This document shows positions 1-11,040 of a stretch of DNA of 64,000 nt, piece after piece; positions within the stretch are counted from its first letter, which is position 1, and every line of letters starts with the position of its first letter. The stretch is taken from contig NW_026262659.1 of assembly GCF_021869535.1 (NCBI RefSeq), forward strand, positions 1,364,001 to 1,428,000. The letters are read 5' to 3'. A program made the position numbers and the translations under genes. The notes below the pieces were generated by a model. It made no database searches and was not told the origin of the DNA. It saw nothing but the letters and a program-made list of their open reading frames with translations. This stretch comes from Mytilus californianus. Lineage: Eukaryota; Mollusca; Bivalvia; Mytilida; Mytilidae.

Positions 1-600
1 GGTTGAGCACACAGAATAGGAAAAAACAATAAACATGGTTAAGTTGTCATATCATTGGTGGCATTATGCTTCTACTTCACATCCAAAATCACAGTCGTCA
101 CAAAACAAAATTAAGATTGCTCCTATTTATGTATCATGAAACTCCAAACAGTAAATTAGTGCAATTGCACAATGCAATATCTCTGCAAAACAACAGATTT
201 AACCTGAAAATAAAAATAAAAGTAGCAATAATAAGATTGAAAATTTCTTTCAAACACAAGTAGGTTAAAAATAACAGGAAAATAAAGTATACCATATACA
301 TCGATAACTATGTATCATACAACATAATGTTCATTGTCATTGAAGTTGTTGTTATTAAACTTATTATATTATGTAATTCAGAAATTAATCTGCATACTTT
401 ATATATGTATTCAACTTATCTACTTGATATGCTAAAACTATTGTCTATATTGTATACTTATAAAGACATGTGGAATATAGAAATGAATACTAACATATAT
501 AAACAATGCAAAAAAGAAAGTATGTCAAGTTCTAGTTCAATAGATTGTTTTTTTATTTTTTTTTGATTTTTTTTTTGTGCACAACATATATTTATTATAA
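1..600. other. AT-rich DNA, no gene seen
   Basis: AT-rich sequence with only short, compositionally poor open frames and no recognisable protein motif. A T-rich tract around 547-576 lies just before the LINE that follows. Confidence 0.6.
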
Positions 601-615
601 TTAATTACATCTATA

Positions 616-1959
616 ATGAGTGAAAAACTACATATATGTTCCTTAAACTGTCAGGGCTTAGGGCAAAAACAAAAAAAAGAAAGACTAAACCTATGGTGCA
701 AAAATCAAAAGTGTAATATTTTATTCATACAAGAATCACATTTTATTGGAAAAAATGAAGATGTCATAAACAATGAGATAAAAGGCAAATTTTACCACAG
801 TTTCGGAAATTCTCAATCAAGAGGGGTCTAAATACTAATCAATGAAAACATTAAACATAAAACTATCAATGAAATTAGAGATAATGATGGAAGAATAATA
901 CTCGTTAATATAGAACTTGATGGTAATATCTTTACACTACTGAATGTGTATGCTCCAAATACTCGTCGAAACAGAAACTCATTTTTCAATAAATTAAATA
1001 ATATCATTAATAATAACCGTTTAGGAATAATCATAATGGGGGGGGGGGGGGGGGGGGGGGGGGGTGACATGAATGAAACTTTAACATCATATGATAGAAA
1101 AAGAATTAGATGTAATAATCAAAATAAACCTGTCAATAGTTTAAAACAACTAATAAAAAAACATAAACTTATTGATATATGGAGAGAACTAAATCAAAAC
1201 ACCAGTCAGTTTACGTGGAGAAGAAAAAGCAATATAAATGTCGCAAGCAGAATTGATTTTTTTCTAATAAGCCCAGATATAAGACCTCATATAATATCAG
1301 CAGACATAAGACCTGCACTAATTTCACATACAGATCATCAAGCCATCTCAATACAAATAAGTCTTAAATCTCAAAATAAAGGCAAAGGTTTCTTAAAGAT
1401 AAATAATAGTATAATGAATGATGAAAAATACAAAGAAATAATAATTCATCTCAAAGACACCCATAAAGAAAAAATACTCACCAAAAATAATGATCCTAGA
1501 ATTACTTGGGACATTTTCAAAACTGAAGTAAGGGAGGTAATTATTGCATACTGCAAACAAAAGGCTGCTGAAAGTAAAAATGATATACAAATTTTAGAAA
1601 ACAAGTTAAAATGCTTACATGTATATGAAAAATCAAGTAATTCAGAAAATTATAAAATAGAAATAAATAATGTAGAAAACAATTTACAAAATATATACAT
1701 AAAGGAAACTAGAGGTGCACAAATTAGGTCCCGAGTCAGATGGGCAGAAGAAGGGGAAAAAATAAAATACTTTTTGGGTCTTGAAAAATCAAGACAAACA
1801 AAAAAAACTATTTCTGCCCTTAAAAATGATCAAGGTAATATTGTTACAGCCGCATCAGATATACTTATTCTTGGGAAAAATTACTACCAAAACTTGTATA
1901 AAAGTACTGAACCAGACCCTTCTGAAATAAAAAAAAATATATTAGCGAAACAAAGATAG
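616..1959 (+). pseudogene. LINE endonuclease (EEP/APE-like) domain, one nonsense codon
   Basis: The frame from ATG 616 runs to 1959 in one phase, interrupted only by TAA at 829-831. Residues near the start read SLNCQGLG, the usual EEP opening; QESH follows about 30 residues later and NVYAPN after the stop. The GGDxN catalytic motif is present as GGDMN but is preceded by a run of glycines encoded by poly-G (1038-1064). SRIDFFL and SHTDHQAI complete the C-terminal EEP motifs. This domain nicks target DNA to prime reverse transcription in LINEs. The frame is lost just before 1959 in an A-rich tract, and the downstream RT continues in another frame, as expected of a decayed ORF2 or a sequencing indel in the homopolymer. 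Confidence 0.85.
1038..1064 (+). repeat. Poly-G tract (27 G) inside the LINE endonuclease motif
   Basis: Twenty-seven consecutive G. With the following T it encodes nine glycines in frame directly before Asp-Met-Asn, where EEP enzymes normally have two glycines. The length keeps the reading frame open. It may be a real microsatellite expansion seeded by GGN codons, or an assembly or read artefact, because long G runs are error-prone. Confidence 0.95.
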
Positions 1960-3172
1960 ATCACTCACTATCCAATAATGATAGTCAACCATTGGGCGGT
2001 AACCTAACAATAGAAGAATGCACAAATGCTATATTCAATATGAAACTGAATAAATCCCCTGGACTAGACGGTCTAAGTGTATAATTTACCGTACTTTTTG
2101 GTCAAACCTGAAAGAATCTGCAGTGAAAGTATTCAATACATGTTATCAAAAAGAAGAAATGACAACTCTCCAAAAAATTGGTGTTGTTTCCCTTTTATAT
2201 AAAAAAACGATTTATTATCATTAGATAACTACAGGCCAATAACTTTATTGAATGAAGATACTAAGCTTATGGCCTATGCCTTAGCGCAACGGTTAAAAGT
2301 GGTGTTGTCCAAAATTATTCATAGTGATCAGAATGGTTATATAAAAAATCGCTACATAGGTTTTAACATTCGCCAGATTCAAGATAATATAGATTACTCA
2401 TACTTATGGAAAAATTTCATATAGATGGAGTTTTATTGTTCATCGACTTTTCCAAAGCCTTTGATTCTTTAGAATGGGCCTTCATGTATGAAGCCTTATC
2501 AAAATTTGGATTACCACACTCCTTCTTAAAATGGGTTAAAACTTTATATAATGATACTAAAGGGTGCCTGACGAATAACGGCTGGATCTCAGAAACCTAC
2601 AGTCTCCACCGTGGGATAAAACAAGGATGTCCATTAAGTTCTCTAATTTTTGTTATAGCAGTTGAAATCCTGGCCTGTAGAGTAAGACAAGATTCTAACA
2701 TTAAAGGTTTTCAAATTAAACCTGATGAAAAAACGCATAGTCTAAAAATTTCCAATTGGCTGATGACACAACTCTCTTTCTTAATTCTAAAAAGGAAATT
2801 AGCCTAGCATTAAACCTAATAGAAATATTCGGAGCACTTTCTGGTTTAAAACTCAATAAATCTAAAACAGAAGGTATATGGTTGGGTAGACTCAAACATT
2901 GTAAAGAAAAAATTGAAAATATACACAGGAGCAAAGAACCAATAAAAAGTTTAGGTGTCTACTTTAGACAAAGATAAAGACAAATGTGACAAATTAAATA
3001 TTGAAAAAATAATGAAACAGTCAAAATTAATATTCGATTGGGAAAAAAGAAATTTAACAATGATAGGTCGAATAACAGTTGTTAAGTCTCTTATCTTACC
3101 CAATCTTACTTTTTTAGCATCGGTTGTCTCCATTCCCCAAATCTACATAAAAGATTTCAAAATTTATATATA
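1960..3172 (+). pseudogene. LINE reverse transcriptase domain, frameshifted
   Basis: Reading across frames gives the ordered RT blocks: NKSPGLDG (about 2048-2072), NYRPITLL (about 2227-2250), FIDFSKAFD (about 2439-2465), GIKQGCPLSS (about 2614-2643), the catalytic box as ADDTTLFL (about 2759-2783) and LKLNKSKTE (about 2848-2874). The residue before ADD reads Met or Leu depending on frame, because a frameshift lies at that point. The longest intact piece is 2406-2807. The domain would copy LINE RNA at the nicked target; the frameshifts make this copy inactive. Confidence 0.85.
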
Positions 3173-3249
3173 ATTTTATATAGAACAATAAACAAGAAAA
3201 AGTTAAACGTTCAACACTTAGCAAAGATCACACAAATGGGGGTCTGAAA

Positions 3250-4439
3250 ATGACAGACATTGATAATTTCTTAAATGCATTACAAATTGCATGGGTTAAA
3301 CGATTAACTACAAAGGAATTTGCTAATTGGAAAGTCATTCCAACATATTATTTTAACAAATTTGGTAAAAACAACCTTATATTTCATATGATGCCAGACA
3401 ACATAAACTCAATATCCAATTTAAGTAACACATTACCCTCATTTTACTTGAACATATTACAGAGCTGGTACAAAGCAAATAATACACCAACAGTTACCAC
3501 ACCAATCACAAACTTTAAAAATATTAGGCAGCAAATATTGTGGGGTAACAAAAATATAAAATTTAAAGGAAAATGTTTAGTTTATCTTAATTGGATAAAA
3601 GATGGTATTATTTACATCAATGATATTATTGATTATAAAGGGCATATTTCTCAAAAAGTTATATTGGAGAAATTAACCTGTAAACCTAATTAGATCTCAG
3701 AACTTTCAAAATTGAAAAATTCAATTCCAAAACAATGGCTAAATACATTAAAATCTGATATATCCATGAAAACTTCGGTAAAAACAAATTTAAACTTGTC
3801 ATTGACTGTTAACAGAACAACTAAACTAATTGAAAATATGTTATCTAAAGAAATATACAACCATTTAAATATCAAGAATGACGAGAGACCTATAGGATTC
3901 TTAAAAATGGAAAAACATCTTCAAGCTAGAATCAATCACTCCAATAAGTAACATGCTTCAATATACTTTTTCTTATTTAATAAATAACAAATATAAAATG
4001 TTAAGATGGAAATTGCTCCTACATCCTCCCATGTAAACAATTACTACAACAATGGAACATAGAAGATACAAGTATGTGTGTCCTGTGTAATTTGACTGAG
4101 GACTACGAACACTTTTTTTCTCAAATGTCAATACTGTCATGAATTTTGGAATAAAGTATATGCGCTTGTAAGCAAAACAAAGATAGGGTCACATATATTT
4201 AATATAAAAACTTTAGTTTTGGGCTATAAAATACATGATCCTATGTATCATAATATAAATCTTTTCTTAACTATCTTAATCTATTCAATTCATAAAAGTA
4301 CTCATATATCAAATTATAAACAAAAAGTTATAGATGCTTATGCAGTTTCAAAAATGAATTTTTGAATACATACGAAATAAACAAATTCATTAATGCTAAA
4401 AACAGTAAATTTTTAAATGATATAAAAAGATACATATGA
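3250..4439 (+). pseudogene. LINE ORF2 C-terminal region
   Basis: Open pieces at 3250-3693 and 3712-3951 share one frame, broken at 3691-3693; the homology continues to about 4439 with further frameshifts. The key support is internal: phrases such as IRQQILWGNKNIKFK, SIPKQWLNTLKSD and LGYKIHDP have direct counterparts (IRKQVIWGNKFIKLK, SIPKQWVDKLKSE, IGYKIHDE) in the minus-strand fragment at 55237-56239. A Cys-x2-Cys followed by His/Cys near 4077-4140 matches the zinc-binding tail common in L1-type ORF2. Confidence 0.75.
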
Positions 4440-5047
4440 TCATGAATAGCTAGAAATCTACTATTTTCAGATATACGAAAACTTGTGTAAAATCTCATCA
4501 TGTATGCATCAAATAGATCTAAACACGTGGTAAGAAATTAAAACAGCATGCTTACTGAACACGAAAGTACAGTAGTTGTCTCCATACTCATATGCGCATA
4601 ATTTATTACATGACGGCTCAATCAGAATGTTGTATCTAACTTACGACTCCAAAACTTACCGCTTCCAATATTTAATTAAAGTTTAAGCTGTTTGCGAGAA
4701 CAATCAATATGACGCATGAATTCATCAGGACAACTGATTAACGGTTCTTTACAAAAGGTTAAGGTCAATGATCATAAAGTTCTAATACTTAGAAACAAAA
4801 CCGGACAAAACTGTACATTTTCCGTAATCATGCGATCATGTATTTTCCAAAAATGTTTGTATTACGTATTAGTTGTAAAACTAACTAACTATTTATAAAT
4901 ATGAATTCACTGGGTAATTTTCCTGGTTATTCAGTGACTAATTCACAGGGATACTCGGCCAACTGCTGTAGGTCGAGTAATTTGTCAATACAGCAAAGAA
5001 AAGTGCAATAAAGATATTTTTAGATGAAAAAAAAAAAAAAAAAAAAA
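4440..5047 (+). mobile_element. Poly(A)-tailed insertion (retrocopy or SINE 3' end)
   Basis: A canonical AATAAA at 5007-5012 is followed 14 bp later by 21 A (5027-5047), the layout of a reverse-transcribed mRNA 3' end on the plus strand. It abuts the DIRS-like element exactly where that element's RNase H frame (minus strand) should continue beyond a HIPGTHN-like phrase, so it looks like an insertion into the DIRS copy or its truncation point. The 5' limit is unknown; 4440-5000 has no recognisable coding sequence. Confidence 0.5.
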
Positions 5048-6659
5048 TATTATGTGTTCCAGGAATGTGTTCGGCACGCATTAATATGTTCAATTTCATG
5101 CATGTCAGAAGAAGTCGCTTCACTAATTTCATAACCATAGGATCTTTTGAGGTGTTTGTTTATTGACAATATATACAACTGCCTGATTATCAGAATGGAA
5201 TAACAAGCAAAATTTTTAAATAAATGACCCAGACTTCAACGGCAAGCCCAATGGGATAGAGCTCCTTAAACGTAATTGTGCACATATTGAGAGAATCTGA
5301 CCAGCGCCCATAAAACCAATGCAACTTGAAAATAGCACCATATCCAATAGCTCAAGCTGCGTCTGTGTAAAGGTGCAACTTAACAGATGACATCCACACA
5401 TGGTCGAGCATCAAAGTCTTTCCATTGAAGCAATTGATTAACGTATACCAAGCTAATAGGTCTAAACGACTTTCTTTTATAATCTTGATATAGTGGTGAG
5501 GCCTAGAGATACCCTTTGTCAAATCTATCAATCGTCTTAAAAAGGCTCGCCCTGAAACAACAACACAGCACGCAAAGTTTAACATACCAATCAATGACTG
5601 AATCTCACGTAAAGTAACCCTTTTTCGAACTTTCATAGCCTGCAAAGCAGCTTCAATTTTTCTAATTTTATCATCTAGTAACCTTGCTTCCATGAGGACT
5701 GAATCCAATTCAATACCCAGAAATACAAGACAAGTACAGAAATATTCAGTTTTTTCATTCTTAATTGGCACTCCTATTGTTTTACAGAGATTCAAAAACA
5801 ATCTTAAACTTTCCTCACAAACATTACTGTTCGCAGGACCCACAAAAAGAAAATCATCTAAAATATGAATCATATGCCTGATATTTAGCCTGTTTTGGGC
5901 ATTGCAAAGCTGTTCTCAAAATTTTCTCAAAAATAGAACAAGAACTACCAAGACCCATTGCTAAACAACAGTCAAAATAAAACTGATTCTTCCAATTGAT
6001 ACCTAATAATTCATAGTCCAAATTATTAACAGGAATATTTCTGTATGCACTATCAATATCGCGCTTGGCGAGATTACAATTACGAACGAGTAACACTATT
6101 AACCGGATAGCATCATCAACTGTAGCATATGCAACACTTTTAGATTCACCAGGAATATGATCATTTACAGAATGAATCTAGGGATAAGACAAGTGGTGTA
6201 TCAATCCAAATTGACCTTCCTCTTTTTTATGAACTACTCTGATAGGAGACACCTGTGAATTTTTAAACGGAATTTCCGAAAAAAGACCAGAAATTCTCCC
6301 AAGACTAACTTCCTTTGACAGTTTTTTATCTACAAATCTGGGAGTTGATAAGCTGATTGTAAATATTTTGACATCCGTTGTTCCCGAGGCCCCTCGTAAC
6401 CTAGACGAAAACCTTCCTCAAACCCAGATACCAAAAAATTTGCATCCTGATTAGGATATCCCATAAGTAAAACTTTCAAAGTTTTAGAGCAAATAGGAGT
6501 GACAACCGACTTCCAAGTATGACTTAAGTGAGTTACATAATTACTTGTTTCTGGGGTCGGGCCTAGGTTTTGAATGGGGTTGTTGTTTTGACGGGGCAAC
6601 ACGTTTGGCACATCTGATAATGGGGTGATTGCCGTTACATCCTCCACAACGATGGGCAA
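5048..6659 (-). pseudogene. DIRS-like reverse transcriptase / RNase H, frameshifted
   Basis: Pieces at 6330-6659, 5854-6096, 5352-5873 and 4938-5138 make one protein in order. The first carries the pre-RT GFEEGFRLGYEGPR block; the second has AKRDIDSAYRNIPV (catalytic Asp region A) and MGLGSS; the third has HILDDFLFVGP (catalytic LDD), FLGIELDS and TLREIQSLIGMLNF; RNase H starts at LHLYTDAA, and its end is recognised in AEHIPGTHN near 5050-5080. There is a stop at about 5349. Known biology: DIRS elements copy RNA with this enzyme and integrate with a tyrosine recombinase, which is absent here. Confidence 0.75.
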
Positions 6660-7502
6660 ATTTGCAAACTTTGATGCGACACATCTTTATTATAGTTCCA
6701 ACACACCCCTTTTGTTAACGTTTTGTCCGTTGAAGACCCTTCTTGTCTATTGGAGGAATTCCACTGACGGTTTCGAAAGGGACGAAAAGGACGACTTCCC
6801 GGAGGACTCCCCTCTTTGGGTCTTGTTTCCATAATATAGAATTCCATGTTTAAACTATGCCGAGGTACCCCTCTTATTTATCTGTTCATGCGGACTTGTT
6901 GATCATATGTCAGCAAAGCATTGTTACTTGACTGCGTGCTTGCCAAATCCCTAACAAGTTCTGCATGTTTAGCCAAGTAGGCAGTGGACTCTGTGAATTT
7001 TTTAATATAAATTGCCATAAATCTTTAAAAAAGCTGTTGTCCACTGTTCAATCGATGAAATATAAAACCTGGGTTTGTTGGGAACCAGTGACAGTGTTGA
7101 ATTTCCAGACACTTGAAATTGCAAGCCATTTTTCTTAGCATTTGGTAAACAATTTTGTGGTAACAATACCGAAAGATCAATATATTTATCTTGCCAAATT
7201 TTGTGTTTAATGCCTGGGTCTACCATTGCTGCAATAGGAGTCGATATAGAATTAGTTGCAGGCAGATCTACGTGCCACTCATTTTCCTCCATTTCCACCC
7301 CTTCTTGCTCACCATTTTCGGAAACCCTTCTTGCTCAGGGATTTCCTCTACCGGCTCATTTCGGTGCATGGACTGGATCACTGACTCAGTAATCCTGACT
7401 ATTAAAGCCTCTTCTACCTCAGGGGACAAAGGGGACGGAGACTCCGTTCTTTGGGCTTTATTCTTGCCTTTTCTAGACTGTCCAGGTTTTGTTTTAGGCA
7501 TG
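6638..7502 (-). pseudogene. DIRS-like gag region, frameshifted
   Basis: The likely start is ATG at 7502, giving MPKTKPGQSRKGKNK, a basic N-terminus; the longer upstream Met at 7549 adds only an unlikely hydrophobic leader. The frame runs to about 7268, and a second piece continues at 7002-7298. A third (6635-6847) is rich in Arg, Pro and Gly and ends in CWNYNKDVSHQS then CPSLW, which looks like a decayed zinc-knuckle motif of the kind found at gag C-termini. The three pieces are in different frames. Confidence 0.55.
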
Positions 7503-7769
7503 GCTACTTTCTGAAATATACAGCTAAAAAATAAAATTTCTAGCAACATATAAATAAAATATATGAAGTAACTATATAGATGTAATGCTATAAAAGAAAA
7601 TTACCAACGGCATCAGCATATTCTAATTGATTGGTCATTCTCACTAACAAATGACAAAAACTAGCATCCTTAATGTAAATAACAAAAATATGCATAACTC
7701 GTTGATACTACGGAATACTCAAAAATACAGTGTCAAATCATCATACACAGACTGCCAATCTTAGTGAAA

Positions 7770-8045
7770 ATTGGACACAGTATAAACAGCAGCCCATTAC
7801 ATAGGGCATTTAAACAGCAGCCCATTACATTGGGCACATACAGAATTAAAACAGTACCCCAATACATAGGGCATTAAACAGCACCCTAATACATAGGGCA
7901 TTAAAACAGCTACCCTATACATTGGATAGTATCACAGCAGCCCCAAACAAAGGGAATGAAAACAGCAGCCCAACAACTAGGGCATACCAACAGAAGCCCA
8001 AATAACTGGTCACAGTTCATTATTTCAGCCCAACAATTAGGGCGA
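7770..8045. repeat. Imperfect tandem array of short palindromes (GCCC...GGGC)
   Basis: About eight to nine units of roughly 25-32 bp, each built on GCCC-AATACATA-GGGC, a near-palindrome, spaced by A-rich ACAGCA segments. It lies directly upstream of the minus-strand DIRS gag start, so it may be part of that element's 5' leader. Units degenerate toward the right end. Confidence 0.8.
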
Positions 8046-8059
8046 AACTTTTTCACAGG

Positions 8060-8140
8060 TTTTTTTTTTTTGGTTGCTTATTTTTTTTTTTATTTTTTTT
8101 TTTAAATTTTTTTTATATATATATATACATATATATATAT
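8060..8140. repeat. Low-complexity T-rich and (AT)n tract
   Basis: Runs of T (8061-8111) followed by alternating AT to about 8140. It separates the DIRS leader from the 468-bp tandem array. Confidence 0.9.
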
Positions 8141-8198
8141 AAGTCTGAAAATTACATCCAACAGTGTTAGAATTAGACTTTTATGCCGACAAATTTTT

Positions 8199-8294
8199 GT
8201 CCCTCAACGGGATTCGAACTCACACCTTTGATACACTACAGCACAAATCGCTTTGCCTCATGTCCAGCGCTCTAGACCACACGACCACATCCGC
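8199..8294 (-). other. tRNA-like sequence, array copy 1
   Basis: On the minus strand it reads GCGGATGTGGTCGTGTGGTC, then TAGAGCGCTGGACATGAGGC, and ends with GAGTTCGAATCCC, a perfect Pol III B box. The TGG...GGTCTAGAGCG stretch resembles an A box of Leu/Ser-type tRNAs. I see no convincing closed acceptor stem, so it is treated as tRNA-derived, not as a functional tRNA. Confidence 0.65.
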
Positions 8295-8664
8295 TATATA
8301 AAAATAATTTCAATAGTCGTAGTGTTACCTTGTCACGTAAGGCGAATCTAGAGATAGACATAAATCATGTGTTTTAAGCGTGTGAAGATGTTATACTATT
8401 ATTTAATACACAATGTATTTGTTATTTGTCAGCAATCTAACTCAACAATTTTTATATACCGTATGGGATAATGATTCAATTCATTATACAGTCACTAGAA
8501 ATAAGTATATCATACAAACAAGTCAAAGCAAGTGACAACCATACAATATATATGCTCACTGGATCTCAGTGTGTTTGAGACACAGGGTTAATACAAATAT
8601 TTATATAAGTCTGAAAATTACACCCAACAATGTTAGAATTAGACTTTTATGCTGACAAAGTTTT

Positions 8665-8760
8665 GTCCCTTAACGGGATTCGAACTCACACCTTTGATAC
8701 ACTACAGCACCAATCGCTTAGCCTCATGTCCAGCGCTCCAGACCACACGACCACATCCGC
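8665..8760 (-). other. tRNA-like sequence, array copy 2
   Basis: Same layout as the copy at 8199-8294, with an intact GAGTTCGAATCCC B box; a few substitutions, including one in the segment after the B box. Confidence 0.65.
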
Positions 8761-9132
8761 TATATAAAAATATAACTTCAATAGTCCTACTGTTACCTTG
8801 TCACGTAAGGCGAATCTAGAGATAGACATAAGACATGTGTTTTAAGCGTGTGAAGATGTTAAATTATTATCTCATACACAATGTATTTGTTATTTGTCAG
8901 CAATCTAACTCAACAATTTTTATATACCGTATGGGATAATGATTCAATTCATTATACAGTCACTAGAAATTAGGATATCATACAAACAAGTCTAAGCAAG
9001 TGACAACCATACAATATATATGCCCACTGGATCTCAGTGTGTTTGAGACACAGGGTTAATACAAATATTTATATAAGTCTGAAAATTACACCCAACAGTG
9101 TTAGAATTAGACTTTTATGCTGACATATTTTT

Positions 9133-9228
9133 GTCTCTCAACGGGATTCGATCTCACACCTTTGATACACTACAGCACCAATCGCTTAGCCTCATGTCCA
9201 GCGCTCTAGAACACACGACCACATCCGC
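9133..9228 (-). other. tRNA-like sequence, array copy 3
   Basis: Same layout; the B box has a change (GAGATCGAATCCC), and the A-box side carries GTGTTCTAGAGCG. It is the most diverged of the four at the internal promoter. Confidence 0.6.
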
Positions 9229-9600
9229 TATATAAAAATATAACTTCAATAGTCGTAGTGTTACCTTGTCACGTGAGGCGAATCTAGAGATAGACATAAG
9301 ACATGTGTTTTAAGCGTGTGAAGATGTTATATTATTATTTAATACACAATGTATTTGTTATTTGTCAGCAATCTAACTCAACAATTTTTATATACCGTAT
9401 GGGATAATGATTCAATTCATTATACAGTCACTAGAAATAAGTATATCATACAAACAAGTCTAAGCAAGTGACAACCATACAATATATATGCCCACTGGAT
9501 CTCAGTATGTTTGAGACACAGGGTTAATACAAATATTTATATAAGTCTGAAAATTACACCCAACAGTGTTAGAATTAGACTTTTATGCTGACAAATTTTT

Positions 9601-9696
9601 GTCCCTCGACGGGATTCGAACTAACACCTTTGATACACTACAGCACCAATCGCTTAGCCTCATGTCCAGCGCTCTAGACCACACGACCACATCCGC
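9601..9696 (-). other. tRNA-like sequence, array copy 4
   Basis: Same layout, B box GTTCGAATCCC intact. It sits in the partial last unit of the 468-bp array. Confidence 0.65.
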
Positions 9697-9765
9697 TATA
9701 TAAAAATATAACTTCAATAGTCGTAGTGTTACCTTGTCACGTAAGGGGAATCTAGAGATAGACAT

Positions 9766-10099
9766 ATATATTTATATAAATGTCTAAGAATATAACTTAA
9801 ACACGCTAATTAATACATTAAAAAGTTCTATTAGATTTTAAATAGAAATACGCAATATGTCGCTAAACAAATTAGCTTCATCAGGCGTGTGCATCTCTCA
9901 AGGTGAAATCGGATGCATGACAAAAAAATATTTTTGTAGCTTGAACTACACAAAATTTGAGTAAAAGTTTAACAAAATTTATTGATGTTCTATATAAAAT
10001 ATATGTTTGTAGCTTCAACTACATAAAGTTGGAGTAAAAGGTTAACATATTCATTGATGTTCGATAAATTGTATGAATTTCTATAAATTGTATGAATTT
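9766..10099. other. AT-rich spacer, no gene seen
   Basis: AT-rich with a short internal near-repeat (TTTGTAGCTTGAACTACA near 9941 and TTTGTAGCTTCAACTACA near 10007). It may be the 3' part of the neighbouring Penelope-like fragment. Confidence 0.5.
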
Positions 10100-10436
10100 T
10101 TATAAATTAATTTGTATGATTTCAAAATTATTGTTTTGATTTGTTTTTAAATCTTTTTTCGTCTCTCTCATTGAGTCCATCAGGTTCAAGAGTTCGTAAC
10201 TGGTGCATCCAAACTCTCTCTCTCTCTTGTCTTCCTTGTGTATCCCAATTGTGTTTTTTCTCAATGATTTGAAATGTGACGTTTTCAAAATCATGTCCTG
10301 CTCTTAAAAGATGTCTTGTGATTTGGCAGTTTCTTTCTTTTGTATAAAAAGACCGATGGTTATTTAGTCGGATGGTAAATGGTGTTTCTGTTTCACCAAC
10401 ATATTGCAACTTGCATGTTCCACACGTTAGAACCTA
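10100..10436 (-). pseudogene. Penelope-like element GIY-YIG endonuclease fragment
   Basis: The minus-strand frame from about 10432 reads CGTC, then QYVGETETPFTIRLNNHRSF, a His-rich middle (ITRHLLRAGHDF), IIEKK, and RERVWMHQLRTLEPDGLNE. This is the C-terminal GIY-YIG nuclease of Penelope-like retroelements: the YVG motif, the Arg of RLNNHRS, the catalytic Glu and the closing TLEPDGLN phrase are visible, and a Cys pair precedes the domain as in that family. The reverse transcriptase expected further right is not recognisable, so only the 3' end of the element survives. Confidence 0.8.
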
Positions 10437-11040
10437 AATACAATTTTGCGTTTTGCAATTTGATGTTATAAATATGTTGTATTTATATATATACCAACGC
10501 CTACATGTAAAATATAACTTGTCAATCAAATAAAAAAATTTAACTCTTACGAGCTGAAACCACTGTAGCTCGAATACTATTGTAATATTTAGGGTAACCT
10601 GTATTCATGTTCAAATGTGCCCCATCATTGCAAAATGCAAACTGTTTACTTTTTTTCTGACCAAAAAACCAGAATGTTTCCAGAAGGACATATTGTCCAT
10701 TCTGTTTTCTCTAAAATAGTGCGACAAGAATGAGTTTAGTTCATCACATCTTTTATTAAACCACTTTATGTCCACCTTATATCTTATACATTTTTAGGGG
10801 ACAAACGGTGCAATATTTTACAGATAACTTTTTTAACTTCTAAACAAAAGCGCAATTTCATGGCTACTTCAATTATACCTCTGGCACTGAATTTGCAGAA
10901 TTACATAAGTCATTTGACCCCTTTCTGTAACACAATTATCTCAGGCTTACAGAGCTTCACATAGTCTAAACCACACTTTTTATTTTTTTCCAAATTACCC
11001 CCTGGGTAACCCCTTAATAAAACATGCTCTCTCGATATAT
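10437..11040. other. No gene seen
   Basis: AT-rich sequence with no coding signature or obvious repeat structure that I could detect. Confidence 0.5.

Larger units (their letters stand above)
616..4439 (+). mobile_element. Degraded non-LTR retrotransposon (LINE, L1/Tx1-type)
   Basis: One ORF2-like coding region can be followed in order: an apurinic endonuclease (EEP) domain, a reverse transcriptase domain, and a long C-terminal extension ending at a TGA at 4437-4439. It is broken by at least one in-frame stop (829-831) and several frameshifts (near 1930, 2085, 2205, 2410, 2750 and 2975), so it is dead as read. The RT block order and phrases such as FIDFSKAFD, GIKQGCPLSS and ADDTTLFL fit the L1/Tx1 group. 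A second, 5'-truncated copy of the family lies on the minus strand at 55237-56380. No convincing ORF1, poly(A) tail or target-site duplication was identified, so the outer ends are uncertain. Confidence 0.85.
5048..8060 (-). mobile_element. DIRS-like (tyrosine-recombinase type) retroelement, truncated
   Basis: Minus-strand order: repeat-rich leader (7503-8060), gag-like frame (about 6640-7502), then RT and RNase H (5048-6659). The RT has the wording typical of DIRS-group elements: a block reading ANFLVSGFEEGFRLGYEGPR, later MGLGSSCSIFEK, and the catalytic box as LDDFLF. The tyrosine recombinase that should follow RNase H is missing because the copy ends at a poly(A) insertion near 5047. Frameshifts separate the RT pieces, so it is inactive. 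Confidence 0.7.
8141..9765. repeat. 468-bp tandem repeat array, 3.5 copies, with tRNA-like cores
   Basis: Units begin with AAGTCTGAAAATTACA at 8141, 8607, 9075 and 9543, giving periods of 466, 468 and 468 bp. The fourth copy stops at about 9765, so the array has three full units and one partial one. Copies differ by scattered substitutions only. Each unit carries a minus-strand tRNA-like sequence (listed separately), so this is probably a tRNA-derived SINE or its tandemly amplified derivative. Confidence 0.95.

Noticed and set aside
7770..8045. CRISPR-like repeat-spacer array
   Set aside because: Repeats and spacers are both degenerate and short, and the DNA is clearly eukaryotic; it is a minisatellite in a retroelement leader.
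8199..9696. Four functional tRNA genes
   Set aside because: B boxes are good, but I could not close an acceptor stem or a clear anticodon loop, and the copies sit in a tandem array, so tRNA-derived repeat is the safer call.
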